The notes under the pieces were generated by a model, which was given only the letters and a program-made list of their open reading frames with translations, was not told the DNA's origin and did no database searches. DNA of 64,000 bases from Okapia johnstoni (Eukaryota; Chordata; Mammalia; Artiodactyla; Giraffidae), in the NCBI GenBank assembly GCA_024291935.2, contig CM044320.1, positions 28,240,001-28,304,000 on the forward strand. Direction: 5' to 3'. Below, in pieces: positions 49,310-60,444 of this stretch. The position numbers were made by a program, and so were the translations under genes. Position 1 is the stretch's first letter. The number at the start of each line of letters is the position of its first letter.

Positions 49310-51086
49310 TTTCTCTGTGATACTGAAATATATAACTTGGTAAAAAAACATCGTGTAAATTCAACCTTACAAAGCATTTCCATGCCAAAAACATTTGAGT
49401 AGACTGGTAGAACATTTAGAAAATATTTTCAAGATCAAATCAACAGTTATTGATTCCGTTCTGTTTAAGAGGATTTTTCTCCCAATGAAGTTTTATATAT
49501 ACAACAAGTTGACAGTTTGCACTAAGTAACACAGAATACTTTTTCATCCTTGTGAAACTTATTTTAGGTAAACATCAAGACTCTAAATTCAGGTGAAGGC
49601 CCAGGCATAAGTTCTGCATGAGTAAGTATACAAATTTTCCAAGCATGAATACACAATACAATACACTGAACACAGGAACTACAGAAAGGGAGCTTACATT
49701 CTCTTTTTCCATCAGTTATAATTCTTCAAAATCTTAAATGCACATGGACCCTCACATGAAAATCAATATTGATACAAATGGGTAAAAATTGCAGTATAAA
49801 TCTTTGGCTGCTAGCATGACAGTGAAAGTAACTTTTAGTATTTTTTCAATTTATTAATTTACATTTAAGAAAGCATGACACTAATATCCCATACATTTTG
49901 ATGCATCTTGAATATGCACATTAAAATCAGAATAAAATTTTGATACACTCTTTACATGTACATTAAAATTAGAGCAGGAACAAATATATACCTGTGTGAC
50001 ACCACTGGACATAAATGTTTAAAAGAAATATACATTCTTCCACCTAGAAACAGACACATGTTTTACACATATGTGTATGTCTACCTATGTTTATGTATGT
50101 ATGTTTGTATAGATATATCCTGTGAAAATAAGGCCACTTGCTTATGCTCTCCAGTCTTGAATAATGTGAAATTTTAGGGCTTGAGGATCATAAACACATC
50201 TAATGATTAATTAAACCATGGAAAGCTGTAGGGACCTGTCACTGAAGGGTTGAGCCTTATTACTTTTTGAACTTCAGTCTGGAAAAGCACATTATGCTCG
50301 ATATCTTAAGAACTCTTCTCTTACTAGACAAGGAAAAATGGAACCTTGGGAATAATTTGTCAAATTTTCAAACTCTTATTATCATGATCATTCTAATGAA
50401 GGTTTTAGATTTATAGAGTTATTATAAATGTAATAATAACTTCTAGTCTTGGTGACCAGAAACAATTTAGATGAAAAAAAAGAGACTTCTATAAGAAACA
50501 TCAGTATTATTAATGTTAATGAATACAGAACACATTCTCAGACAGTAAATAATAAATTTGAGTGTTTCATTTTCTAACTGATTAGAAAACCTCTCCTCCT
50601 TTTAACTTCTTCCAATGTTGGTGTTCTGGAAACACCAATAAAAAGGAAATACATTCTTACAAATAAGAGTAAAATAATGCTGAATACTAATTGTAACTTC
50701 TATGCTTGAGAGATATTTTCCAGACTTAAGCAGAGTAGTTGATTTACCACTTAAAGTAGCTTACTTGTTTTATTACAATCTGTTATTCTTAAAGGTAATG
50801 TGGCTTAATCTTTAGAAAAACATCAGTAAGGAACATAATAAGCAGTCACAGATTAGAAAACAAAGCAAGACAAAGAAAACAGGAAGAAGAAATGTCAACA
50901 CAGAAAATGCAATAGTCACTGGTACAGTGATATTGTTACTAATTACAAATTCCACAACATAACAATTAAACTTCACAAAAGTGTGTAAAAGTTTAAGATG
51001 CCACTTTCTAAAGGCCAAGCTGACGATCCATTAAGTAGGTTATGAGAACATTATTTTAAATACAAGCATGGTTTTAAGACATTCCG
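49310..51086 (-). other. ABCC9: Probable ABCC9 3' UTR and 3' flank
   Basis: Directly downstream of the SUR2B stop on the minus strand. It is nearly free of repeats for 1.7 kb, in keeping with a transcribed 3' UTR, but its end is not determinable. Confidence 0.45.
50769..50774 (-). terminator. ABCC9: Candidate poly(A) signal AATAAA for the SUR2B exon
   Basis: The first minus-strand AATAAA after the 38B stop, about 313 nt downstream. ABCC9 3' UTRs can be several kb, so a more distal signal is equally possible. Confidence 0.25.
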
Positions 51087-51224
51087 TCACATGTCTGCAC
51101 GAACAAAAGAAGCGAATACTCCATCTTCTTGGGCCAAGAGGCTTTCTGGAGTGTCATATTCTAAAATATTTCCTCGCTTCATCACAATAACTAGGTCTGC
51201 CGTCAGAATAGTGTGAACCCGATG
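51087..51224 (-). CDS. ABCC9: ABCC9 exon 38B: SUR2B-type C-terminus
   Basis: This 138 bp coding part gives 45 codons plus TGA (51087-51089). It starts [20 protein letters not shown] and ends FASFVRADM. This tail resembles the SUR1 (ABCC8) C-terminus and defines SUR2B, the smooth-muscle isoform that pairs with Kir6.1. The acceptor is TTTTCTCACTCACAG. The exon starts with the switch His-Arg and is in phase with exon 37. It is used when 38A is skipped. It is the last recognisable ABCC9 exon in transcript direction; its 3' UTR continues to lower coordinates. Confidence 0.97.
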   Translation of the reverse strand, partial: HRVHTILTADLVIVMKRGNILEYDTPESLLAQEDGVFASFVRADM

Positions 51225-51814
51225 CTGTGAGTGAGAAAAGAATAAATGTATTCATTATAAATTTCAGGGCAGCAGCCAAGGCAATGGAAAATGCATATTT
51301 CACTGTTTATACAAGGGCATTTCTTTATCTTGGGCACAGCTTTTCTTTTTCTTTCTTATGTAAAGTATGATTTATTTACATACTTTTAAACACCAGCCAG
51401 TGTGGCTGGGTCTTATATAGGCTGTATTAAATTGAGTGTACCTAATATAGTAGTTTCATCATTTTCACGGAATTGTGACTAGGATAACAAATGTTTGTCA
51501 AATAATTAAATGGTAAGAAGAGTCACTGTGAACCAGTTTGGTTATAGTTTAGTCTAGACTAAAATTAGCTTTTTAGTAGAGTCAACTAATTCCCTGGGAT
51601 AACACACAATTTGAAGAATCCCGGAAGGTGGTTTAATTCTGAGAAAACCATATGGGCAAGTCCATTCTGGCATGCAGTGTTAGAAGGTATTATCCAAGAC
51701 TTTAGGTCAGCATGCTGTCTTTTTGTCTTTAGAGATCACTGCCACCCACTCAGTCATTTTCTCTTCCCACATGGTACCTTTTGGAGAGAAGCTCTAGTGT
51801 TAGTAATTAATCAT

Positions 51815-52045
51815 AATAAAAATTACCACTTCCTGAGCGTATATTATACATTAGCTACTCCGCATGCATACTTGTTAATCATCAGAGCATTCTACAAATG
51901 TGGGTGTTAATCTCTCTCCACTTTATGGGGGAGACCACTGGGGTTCATAATAAATAAGGCAAAATCAGATCACACAGATAGTAAGTAGCAGAATCAACAT
52001 CCAAACCAGGCTTCTTCACTTCTGAGCTATTTCCACGCTGCCATA
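51815..52045 (-). repeat. MIR SINE
   Basis: Reverse-complement layout: CCACTTCCTGAGCGTATATT, GGGGGAGACCACTGGGGTTC, GATCACACAGATAGTAAGTA, AACCAGGCTTC. Confidence 0.75.
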
Positions 52046-52107
52046 GGATGTTTTGTTGGGAGGATCTGGTCCTTCAGAGGGTTGTTCACTTGTCATTATT
52101 AGCATCA

Positions 52108-52300
52108 TGGTTAAGAAGGCAAGCTCCTAAGTCAGAATGGATTCATGTTTTGGCTTCCCCACCTGTTAGCTGTGCAATCTTGAGCAACAAACTTAACTTT
52201 TGTATGCCTTAACTTTCACATCAGTAAAATGATGGCTGGGGAATGGTGGTGAGGATCAAATGAGATAATGCATGTAAAAATAATTCAGCACTTTGTCTTT
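52108..52300 (+). repeat. MIR SINE
   Basis: Sense: CATGGTTAAGAAGGCAAGC, GTTAGCTGTGCAATCTTGAG, CATCAGTAAAATGATGGCTG, CAAATGAGATAATGCATGTA. Confidence 0.85.
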
Positions 52301-52703
52301 GCAGTGAACCTTTTCGCTACTCTTGCTAAGTTAAGTGCTGTCCAATAGAAATATAATGTGAGCCACAAATATGCGGCACATGTAATTTCAAATCTCTTAG
52401 GAGCCATATTTTACAAGCACAAATAAACAGGTGGAATTTGTTTTAGTAATGTATGTTAGTAACAACCCAAAGTTCAACCTAGGTCAGTCCCCAAAGCAAA
52501 AGCTTATCCCTTGCCCTGGACCTGAAGACGGGCTAGTCTCAGTGTTTGTGCTTTCAGAAAAGCAAGCAGTCCTGGTTGGAGCTCACAACTAAGGGGCAAA
52601 GCAGCACATATATGGAGTGTGATAAAGATGCCAGCTTAGAACATGCACCACTAGTTTCAACATCCATAGACAAACCTATATCATTCAGTAAATACTGGTA
52701 ATT

Positions 52704-52905
52704 AATGGACTCCTTGGTGGCTCAGATGGTAAAGAAACTTCCTACAATGCAGGAGACCTGGGTTTGATTCTTGGGTGGGGAAGATCCCCCAGAGAAGGCT
52801 ACCCACTCCAGTATTCTTGCCTGGAGAATTCCATGGACAGAGGAGCCTCGTGGGCTACAGGCTACAGTCTATTGGGTTGCAAAGGGTTGGACATGACTGA
52901 GTGAT
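52704..52905 (+). repeat. Bov-tA SINE
   Basis: Sense GGACTCCTTGGTGGCTCAGA to TTGGACATGACTGAGTGATG, with a small internal duplication GGGCTACAGGCTACAG. Confidence 0.93.
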
Positions 52906-53470
52906 GAACAATGGTGTATATTTAGGAATATCACACTTTAAAGGACAATTTTTATCTTTAAGATAACTTGCATCTCCATGCATTTAGAAAAAAAATAAAC
53001 TTAATGAGCTGTTTAACATCTGCTGTTCATTTCCTTCAAAAAATTAGTTCTTCAATAACCATATCGTAGATATTTTTAAAAAATTGGCTTCTAAACCCAC
53101 AAATAGGATATTATAAATATTGCCTTGATATTCTAAAATGATGCTTATTTTTAAAAATGTTGAAAAACGTGGCCGATAGAAGTAAATATATCTGGTGTTT
53201 ATTCCATTACTCCAAATTAATTTCTGCTTGACAAAGTGTCAACTGCCATAGCACTGATGCAATTTTCAAAATGCTCCAGAGAAATAAACCTCAACAAGAG
53301 TAAAGTATAGATTACTTTCATTAAAAAATGACACTCACTATTTTGGGGTATGAGGGCTTCTTTTTAGAAACCCGAGAAAGTTATCTTTTAGTTATTCCAC
53401 AATTTTCAGTGGCAGTTAACAAAAGTAACAGGACAACTTTTATCAAGGAATGAAAAATAGTTACTCTTAA

Positions 53471-53600
53471 TAAATTCATTTATTTATTTATTGGCTGCAC
53501 CACACAGTGTGTGGGATCACAGCTCCCTGACCAGGGATTGAACCTGTGCCCCCTACATTAGAAGTCAGTGTCTTAACTGATGGACCACCAGTGAAGCTCC
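53471..53600 (-). repeat. CHR-type SINE fragment with TSD
   Basis: Antisense GGCTGCACCACACAGTGTGT, GACCAGGGATTGAACCTGTG. TTACTCTTAATA on both sides. Confidence 0.85.
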
Positions 53601-53614
53601 AATTACTCTTAATA

Positions 53615-53817
53615 GCTGTTGTTGTTTAGCTGGTAAGTCATGACTGACTCTTTTGCAACCCCATTAACTGTGCCCACCAGGCTCCTCTGTCCATAGGTAA
53701 GAATACTGGAGTGGGTTCCCATTTCCTTCTCTAGGGGATCTTCCCAACCCAAGGATCAAACCCACATCTCTTGCATTGGCAGGTGGATTCTTTTCCACTG
53801 AGCCACCTGGAAAGCCC
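53615..53817 (-). repeat. Bov-tA SINE
   Basis: Antisense, TTGTTGTTTAGCTGGTAAGT to GAGCCACCTGGAAAGCCC. Confidence 0.93.
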
Positions 53818-54514
53818 AACAGAGCTGATGAAGCTTTTAACAGAGTGGAGTAGTATTATACAAGGGATGTACCACAAGTTGACTCTCCCTCTTATAAGCC
53901 TGGTAAAAGGAGTTGGTCCCACAGTATTTGGTCCTTTCCCACAATTTTCTCTGTCTGGGGAAAGAGCTCTTGGTATTCTGGTGGCCACCTCCACACTGGG
54001 TGGCCTTGAAATGAAGAATGGGTGAAAGACATACAAGTAAACAGAAAAGTATTCAATGAATGTAGAAAGGCAGAAATCAGGTGAGATAACGTAATTTTTT
54101 GGTGAAAATATACAAATTATGCTCAAGAAATCTTCCAGCTGTCAACTAAATGGGACCACCCATCAGTACCATGCTTCGTGCAGAGCAGAGAAAAATAGTC
54201 TTTGGAGTAGGCAAGGGTCTGCTTTTCCCCCTTTTAACCTGCCTTTTTAAAGGGAGCAGGAAGCTCTTTCTCCCCATCTCTCCAGTGAGAAAATTCTTGA
54301 AAATGTTATAAAATCATTTTTCAAGTTAGCCAATTTTCTCAAGTCTCCTTGCAGGCAACTCCAGGGCAGAAGGAATCAGAGTTCACTGGGAAAGTGAAAG
54401 AAAGTGCTATCTCTTTATTTAGGCCCAGTTTACAGAAGGAGAGCCCTGATGGGGAATCATTTCCAGCTACCTTGAGAAAGCTGCACTTCAAAGGGTGTGC
54501 TTTCTTTTTTTCTT

Positions 54515-54727
54515 TTTTAACATTTTTATTTATTTGTTTGGCTGCACTGGGTCTGTGATGCAGCAGGTAAGATCTTTGACCTTCACTGCAGAACGCGAAA
54601 TCTCTAGTTGTGGCATGCAAACTCTTAGCTGCAGAATATGGGATCTAGTTCCCAGGCTGGAGATCGAACCTGGGTCCCCTGCATTCGGAGCATGGAGTCT
54701 CAGCCACTGGACTACCAGGGAAGTCCC
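54515..54727 (-). repeat. CHR-type SINE
   Basis: Antisense TTTTTATTTATTTGTTTGGC, TGGAGATCGAACCTGGGTCC, CACTGGACTACCAGGGAAGT. Oriented with ABCC9 transcription. Confidence 0.88.
54525..54534 (-). terminator. SINE-derived AATAAATAAA downstream of SUR2A exon
   Basis: The A-rich tail of the CHR SINE at 54515-54727 is oriented with ABCC9 transcription and supplies overlapping AATAAA hexamers about 720 nt after the 38A stop. A further AATAAA occurs at 54414-54419. Either could end a transcript that stops in 38A. Use is not shown. Confidence 0.25.
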
Positions 54728-54971
54728 AAGGGTATACTTTCTCCCATGCATCATTCACAAAACCAGAAGCACAAGCAAGCAGTTCACACATAACTCCTAT
54801 GACTCAACGGTTAAAAACTTAAGTAATTATGGAGCAATGCATTCTTCGGGGCACATAAGGAACATCATGTGTTTGGTACTTTAAGGACAGTTACAGAACA
54901 TCTCCAAGGAATAGTGAAATTGGTCCTTAGGACAGAGGTAAATCTGGGTACAGGTTTTCTCTCCTGCTTAC

Positions 54972-55034
54972 AGCTATTGTAACAATGGTGTGGTCTGCAA
55001 AAGCTGTCAAGGCCACTTTCTGCCTGACCACTCT
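54972..55034 (-). pseudogene. ABCC9: Duplicate copy of ABCC9 exon 37 (37'), relic or cryptic alternative exon
   Basis: On the minus strand this stretch reads RVVR then QKVALTAFADHTIVTIA. From the Gln onward 13 of 17 residues and 45 of 51 bases match true exon 37. It is followed by an intact donor GTAAGC at the same place. A possible acceptor (CCAGAG) would make it 63 bp and phase 0, exactly like exon 37, with no stop. The acceptor lacks a good polypyrimidine tract and the first four codons no longer resemble ENIL. Two CpG sites of exon 37 appear here as CpA, typical of decay. It lies between 38A and 38B, so the region has the order 37-38A-37'-38B. Whether it is ever spliced cannot be told from sequence. 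Confidence 0.85.
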
Positions 55035-55216
55035 CTCTGGTGCATTGATACATTTGGAAATATATGCAAATATCTCATTTGTATTGAGCACAACAGAACC
55101 ACCCAGTTGAGCTGATCTGTATAATAACACCTTGTAGTTAGTTCCCTCACCCCATCCCTCCCCTTTAATCTGCATTCTTCTTGCCTTACTGTGGGGGAGG
55201 TGGCTAAGATAACTAC

Positions 55217-55253
55217 CAGAGAATGGGACACTTGGCAGGGTAGCTCCTGATGT
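55217..55253 (-). other. ABCC9: Probable untranslated remainder of exon 38A up to a candidate donor
   Basis: After the SUR2A stop, 37 nt precede a minus-strand GT (TCTG then GTAGTT). A cassette exon of 175 bp would result. I recall that rodent SUR2A and SUR2B cDNAs differ by an insertion of about this size, so a 38A-to-38B splice, with 38B serving as 3' UTR, is plausible. The donor is only moderate in strength. Confidence 0.5.
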
Positions 55254-55391
55254 TTACTTGTTGGTCATCACCAAAGTGGAAAAGAGGCCATTCTTGAGAG
55301 CAAGCAAGTTTGGAACAGTATCACACTCTACTAATATACCCTCAGATAAGACTAAAACAAGGCCTGCATCCAAAATAGAAGAGACACGGTG
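55254..55391 (-). CDS. ABCC9: ABCC9 exon 38A: SUR2A-type C-terminus
   Basis: This 138 bp coding part gives 45 codons plus TAA (55254-55256). It starts [20 protein letters not shown] and ends in LVMTNK, the divergent C-terminal segment that defines SUR2A, the cardiac/skeletal isoform. The acceptor is TTTTCTCTCTCCAG at 55391/55392. His1 of the exon is the H-loop (switch) histidine. It aligns without gaps to exon 38B, 19 of 45 residues identical by my count. The untranslated part probably continues to 55217, where CTCTG is followed by GTAGTT. Compared with the human SUR2A tail as I remember it, a few residues differ, all conservative or mild. Confidence 0.96.
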   Translation of the reverse strand, partial: HRVSSILDAGLVLVLSEGILVECDTVPNLLALKNGLFSTLVMTNK

Positions 55392-56081
55392 CTGGAGAGA
55401 AAAGAAAAATGGAAAGGAGAAAAGAGAATCAGCAAGAGGGAAATGTCCAAGCAATTCATTTTAAAAAAAAGTTTTGTTAAATTTTAAGTCTGTCAGTAAG
55501 AAGCCACCCATCTGCAAAGATGCAGAGACAAAACCATGGCCTCTTTGCAGTAACTTGTAATGGGCATTACAAACACTTAAGCAAGTCTTCAGTTTGATTG
55601 GGGCTATCTAAAAATCAGAGAAAGTATCTGCTGGTATCTCATGGCCTCCTTTTTGCGAACAGCTGAGTAAACAGGAACACAGAAATTAAGTGTAAATAGT
55701 ATCAGCAATCAAACCGATGAATTTTGCTTCTGAAACTGATCATCAGACAATTCGATTATTCAAAGAAGAATCATCCCATATGAACTACCATCTGTATCTG
55801 GTGAAATAGTACAGGCCATGACCTGCTGAAATTCTGAAATCTAGAATGCTCTTTCATTGTAAACTAGGAGAGGACGGTAGAGCAGACAGCTTGGGAAAGA
55901 AACAGTGTAATGGCTTTCAAAGCATGGCAAATTTGTTTGTTTTTTTGCACAGATACAGAAATATTGGCAGAGAAATACATGATTCAACATAAGTATACTT
56001 TTAATTGCCCCCAAATAAAGAATACTGAATCTTCAAACAGCAACCAAAGAGGAGTAAATCAACACTGTCTCCTGTACTTAC

Positions 56082-56144
56082 AGCTATTGTAACCACGGTG
56101 CGATCTGCAAAAGCTGTCATGACCACTTTCTGCAAAATGTTTTC
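56082..56144 (-). CDS. ABCC9: ABCC9 exon (37): last constitutive coding exon of SUR2
   Basis: This 63 bp exon encodes exactly 21 codons, ENILQKVVMTAFADRTVVTI plus A, the strand and helix between the D-loop and the switch histidine of NBD2. The acceptor is TTTTTTGGCAG and the donor GTAAGTA, a near-perfect consensus. The exon is phase 0 at both ends, so it joins cleanly to either terminal exon: both begin with CAY CGN, giving the His-Arg of the H-loop. That symmetry permits the SUR2A/SUR2B switch. A diverged copy of the same exon lies at 54972-55034. Confidence 0.97.
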
Positions 56145-56587
56145 CTGCCAAAAAATAAATAGAGTCTGAATTTTCTTTGGACTCCTTTCTGTTGCCAAAG
56201 TATTTTGTCCCCAAGAACAATGCTTCAACATGCCCAATCTCTTCTGAGAATTCTCACTCCTGTCTTCTGCAGAAGGTCTAACAGGCAGCAGTGCCCAGCA
56301 GGGAGCTCAGGCTGGGTTCTGTAGTGTCTTCAAAATGCAAAGAAAACTAAGAATGTTGATAGACTTATTGCCAGGAAAATGAATGAGGAAAATGAAACCA
56401 AATGGGTGGGGAAATGCTCACTTAAGGTTATGCCACAAATGGATGTATTCATAACTAATAAAACCCTAAAACAGTGTTAAGTTTGGGGTCAGAAAAGAAA
56501 AAAATAAAATACATGCCAAAAATTTGGATTTTGACCCATAAAAGTACATTCCAGGCAGGAACTATTTTTATTCCCACCACAAACCAT

Positions 56588-56995
56588 TGTTGTTGTTCAG
56601 TCGCCAAGTCATGTCTCACTCTGCGACCCCATGAACTGCAGCATGCCAGGCTTCCTGTCCTTCACTATCTCCCTGAGTTTGCTCAAACTCATGTCTATTG
56701 AGTCAGTAATGCCATTAAACTATCTCATATTCTGTCGTTCCCTTCTCCTCTTGCCCTCCATCTTTCCCAGCATTGGGGTCTTTTCCAATGACTTAGCTTT
56801 TTGCATCAGGTGGCCAAAGTATTGGAGCGTCAGCATCAGTCCTTCTAATGAATATTCAGGGATGATTTCCTTTAGGATTGACTGGTTTGATGTCCTTGCT
56901 GTCCAAGGGACTCTCAAGAGTTTTCTCCAGCACCACAGTTTGAAAACATTAATTCTTCGGTGCTCAGCCTTCTTTATGGTCCAAATTGTTATTAT
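56588..56995 (-). repeat. BovB LINE 3' part
   Basis: Antisense: TTGTTGTTCAGTCGCCAAGT, CATTGGGGTCTTTTCCAATG, TCAGCATCAGTCCTTCTAAT, ACTCTCAAGAGTTTTCTCCA. Confidence 0.95.
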
Positions 56996-57337
56996 ATTTT
57001 AAAAGATATCAAGGGTAATGATTCTTCCTCTCTCCTCAATAAAAAGGCTCAATTACCGAAGTCTTTATGTGAAGTTGTTATGTCTTCCAATCACATGGCT
57101 TACTGCCAATTAATTCATTCTTATTCTCTCCTTTTCTCTCTCTCTCTCATTTCTATTGAGGAAATACTATCCTTAAAATAACCCACAATATTATAAGAAC
57201 TTAGTAATTAATACTAATTTTAATGTAGTTACATTTGGTGAAATGGCTTCATCAGAAACAACTTCATTGCTTTAAATTATCTTAACTTGGAGAAGATATA
57301 TAACTTCATATAGATACTTTAACTGATTGCACTCTAC

Positions 57338-57537
57338 GCTCAGTTGCTCAGTCTGATTCTTTGTGGCCCAATGGGCTGTAGCCCACCAGGCTCCTTCTGT
57401 CCATGTGATTTTCCAGGCAAGAATACTGGTGTGGGTTGCCATTTCCTCCTCCAGGGAATCTTCTCTTCCCAGGGATCAAACCTGTGCGTTTTTTGTCTCT
57501 TCACTGCAGGCAGATTCTTTACCGCAGAGCCACCGGG
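57338..57537 (-). repeat. Bov-tA SINE
   Basis: Antisense, CTCAGTTGCTCAGTCTGATT to GCAGAGCCACCGGGG, with a G-rich end. Confidence 0.9.
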
Positions 57538-57584
57538 GTGGGGGTGGGGGCTCAGTTTAACTAATTAGTCTTACTTAATACAAA

Positions 57585-57660
57585 GGACGGGGAAGCCTGG
57601 CGTGCTGCAGTTCATGGGATCACAAAGAGTCGGACACAACTTAGCGACTGAACAAAAACA
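57585..57660 (+). repeat. BovB LINE terminal scrap
   Basis: Sense GACGGGGAAGCCTGGCGTGC to CGACTGAACAAAAACAA, a 5'-truncated 75 bp insertion. Confidence 0.85.
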
Positions 57661-57934
57661 ATATAAAGAAATGATGTCAAATTAACATCTCCATATATAA
57701 TTGGCTCTTAATCATCTTGAAGCTGTTTCACCTTCTTGGATAGTTTTATTCTATCTAAAGTATACAGCAAGAAAAGAAATAAGATTTTTTTTTGTCCTTT
57801 CTGATGCCAAACTTTTAATGTAAAGTTCATTTTTGTAAGAACAGCATCAATAGCTAGTTCATAACATTTGCAGTTCAATGTGACATTTTCCCCCCTCAGT
57901 CACAACTTTCCAAACAGATCCTTCTTGGACATAT

Positions 57935-58205
57935 TTGATACTTTTAAAAATTTTAATTTTCGTTTTATATTGGAGTACAGTTGATTTGTAACGTTGTGTT
58001 AGTTTCAAGTATACAGCTAAGTGATTCGGTTATGCATATACATATATCCATTCTTTTTCAGATTTTTCCCCTTTTTAGGTTATTACAGAATACTGAGTAG
58101 AGTTCCCTGTGCTATACAGTAGGTCCTTTTTGATTATCTGTTTTATATATAGTAGTGTGTATATGTTAATCCTAAACTCCTAATTTATCCCTCCCCTTAT
58201 ATGAC
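57935..58205 (-). repeat. Ruminant L1 3' end
   Basis: Antisense: TATTGGAGTACAGTTGATTT, CTATACAGTAGGTCCTTTTT, TCCTAAACTCCTAATTTATC. Confidence 0.9.
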
Positions 58206-58542
58206 ACTTTTAAATGATCTCTTTCAAAACGCAAAGTTTCGGCCTTATTACCATCAATACATTGAGAGGGCCATTATTAATTCTAGCCAGTATTAATTTT
58301 AGTGAATCCCTCTTCAAATTGCATTAGAAAATGATTGGCTTTGATTATCAATAGATTCTATTAAACAGTGATTTGCATACATTTTAGAACTTCTATGGCA
58401 ACATACCTGAATACTTGAATACAGTACAGCAGTCTCATCAACTGAGCCCTGGAATTTTACTCTCTTGAGGATTAGTTAAAAAGTGATGGCAAATTTATTT
58501 GATGTTTATTGGACAACAGGAGCTTCTTTAAAACAAGAATCA

Positions 58543-58896
<354 letters not shown>

Positions 58897-59109
58897 TTAA
58901 TATTTTCCTTAGGCAACATAGTGGAAAACATATTATGTCCTATCTATTGATATCACTTTGTACTGGTGCAAGGATTTCATTTAGGAAAAAGCAAAGAAGA
59001 ACTTTACTTGGAGAAAATGAAGATGATCCTGGGCCATCTTACGTTTGACAATAGGTGGTAAATTGTCTCCTTATAGTAGGACATAAAATACTGTTAAATA
59101 TTTTAAAGA

Positions 59110-59285
59110 CTGAAAGACCTTCGAGATGATTTAATTATCTGATGTAATTATCTAAGGCCCAGAGAAATGAAGTGACTTGCCCAAGATCACACAGCTAACT
59201 GGTAGTAGAGCTTAGTGAGAAACAGAATATTCTCAACTCCAGTACCTATTCTCTTTCCATTATATCGTCCTCTTGGACTCTAAGC
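59110..59285 (-). repeat. MIR SINE
   Basis: Reverse-complement core: GGCCCAGAGAAATGAAGTGA, CTTGCCCAAGATCACACAGC. Confidence 0.85.
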
Positions 59286-60444
59286 TCCAAGTCGGTAAGG
59301 ATTTATTAATGAATCCCCAGTACTTAACAATGAGCATCTGACATAGTAGCTGAATAGAAAACCTTGTTGCGTGGATAAGTGAGTTATGTCCTCATTAGAG
59401 TTTCCTTTTTTTGGTTTTCAACCACATTTTATAAACTACTGCTGTGAGTTTAGCTTAAATTCTATTTCCAAAATGATCTATTTATTAGGATTCAAACACA
59501 TTGTAGTAGGGCTCTGAGGGGCAATTTCTATTGATTATTGTCTCAGTGCTTCAAATTCTTATAATTTCTCATGCTTGGGGGCTATGCATCTATTCTCCAA
59601 ATTTTAATGTATATAATAAAAAGGAAGCAGGGAATGATGAATGTTCTTCACTAGAACTGGTCTGAACCAGATCATTATCAAATCATTGATGCAATCTTTA
59701 TTAAGACAATGAGCATAAACATCATTCAGTTACAGAGTATAAATATAATTCCTTGTTGCTTACACTGTCTCATAATTCCCAAATACTATACCCACAATTC
59801 AAAACAGGTACATGCAGGTCTCATATTAGTGAGGAGAACTATATAGATATAATTATCCTTCCAAGTACTAATGGGGGAAGGGCAGAGTCTGAAAATCACT
59901 AGGGGAAAAAGATCTACAAGCATTATCTCAAGTAGACTTTTCAATTTTTCAAGGGCTTGCTGGACTTTCCAGAGGAGACATCAAAAATTATTATGGGAAA
60001 GTTCATCCAGACCTCTGGAATTATTCCCATTGTCTGACACTGGCAAGGTCAGTGAAACTATCCTTAAAGACATGCTGTCTCCACTTTCTTTGTGGATGTC
60101 TTTTCCTTCAGACTGAATTACAATCATGGGAAGTATTGTTTTTGAGTAGGCCCCATTTCCCAAATAAGTTAACAAATAAATATAATTTTATTTTGTAGGT
60201 TGATTAAAAAAATTAGATGGCAACAATACAATCAATTTGGCAACTACACATTAAGCATTAAAATTAGAACATCAACCATTATCTTTCTGATGCTTTCTTA
60301 AATGAATTTAAATTTTAAGGAAACAGAAGTCCAAAACTATAGATGTTCACTTTCATGAATGAAAGACTATATCATGAACTCTCCTTTGTTTCATTAATCA
60401 TCATGTTGTTCTTTTGTTTTTGTCATCAATTATTTGCCAGAAAC

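Larger units (their letters stand above)
51225..55216 (-). other. ABCC9: ABCC9 intron between 38A and 38B
   Basis: About 4 kb that holds the exon 37 copy, a CHR SINE with possible poly(A) signals (54515-54727), a Bov-tA/CHR pair (53468-53817), a Bov-tA (52704-52905) and two MIRs (51815-52045, 52108-52300). The stretches 51230-51810, 52910-53455 and 53820-54510 show no exon-like frame. Confidence 0.8.
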
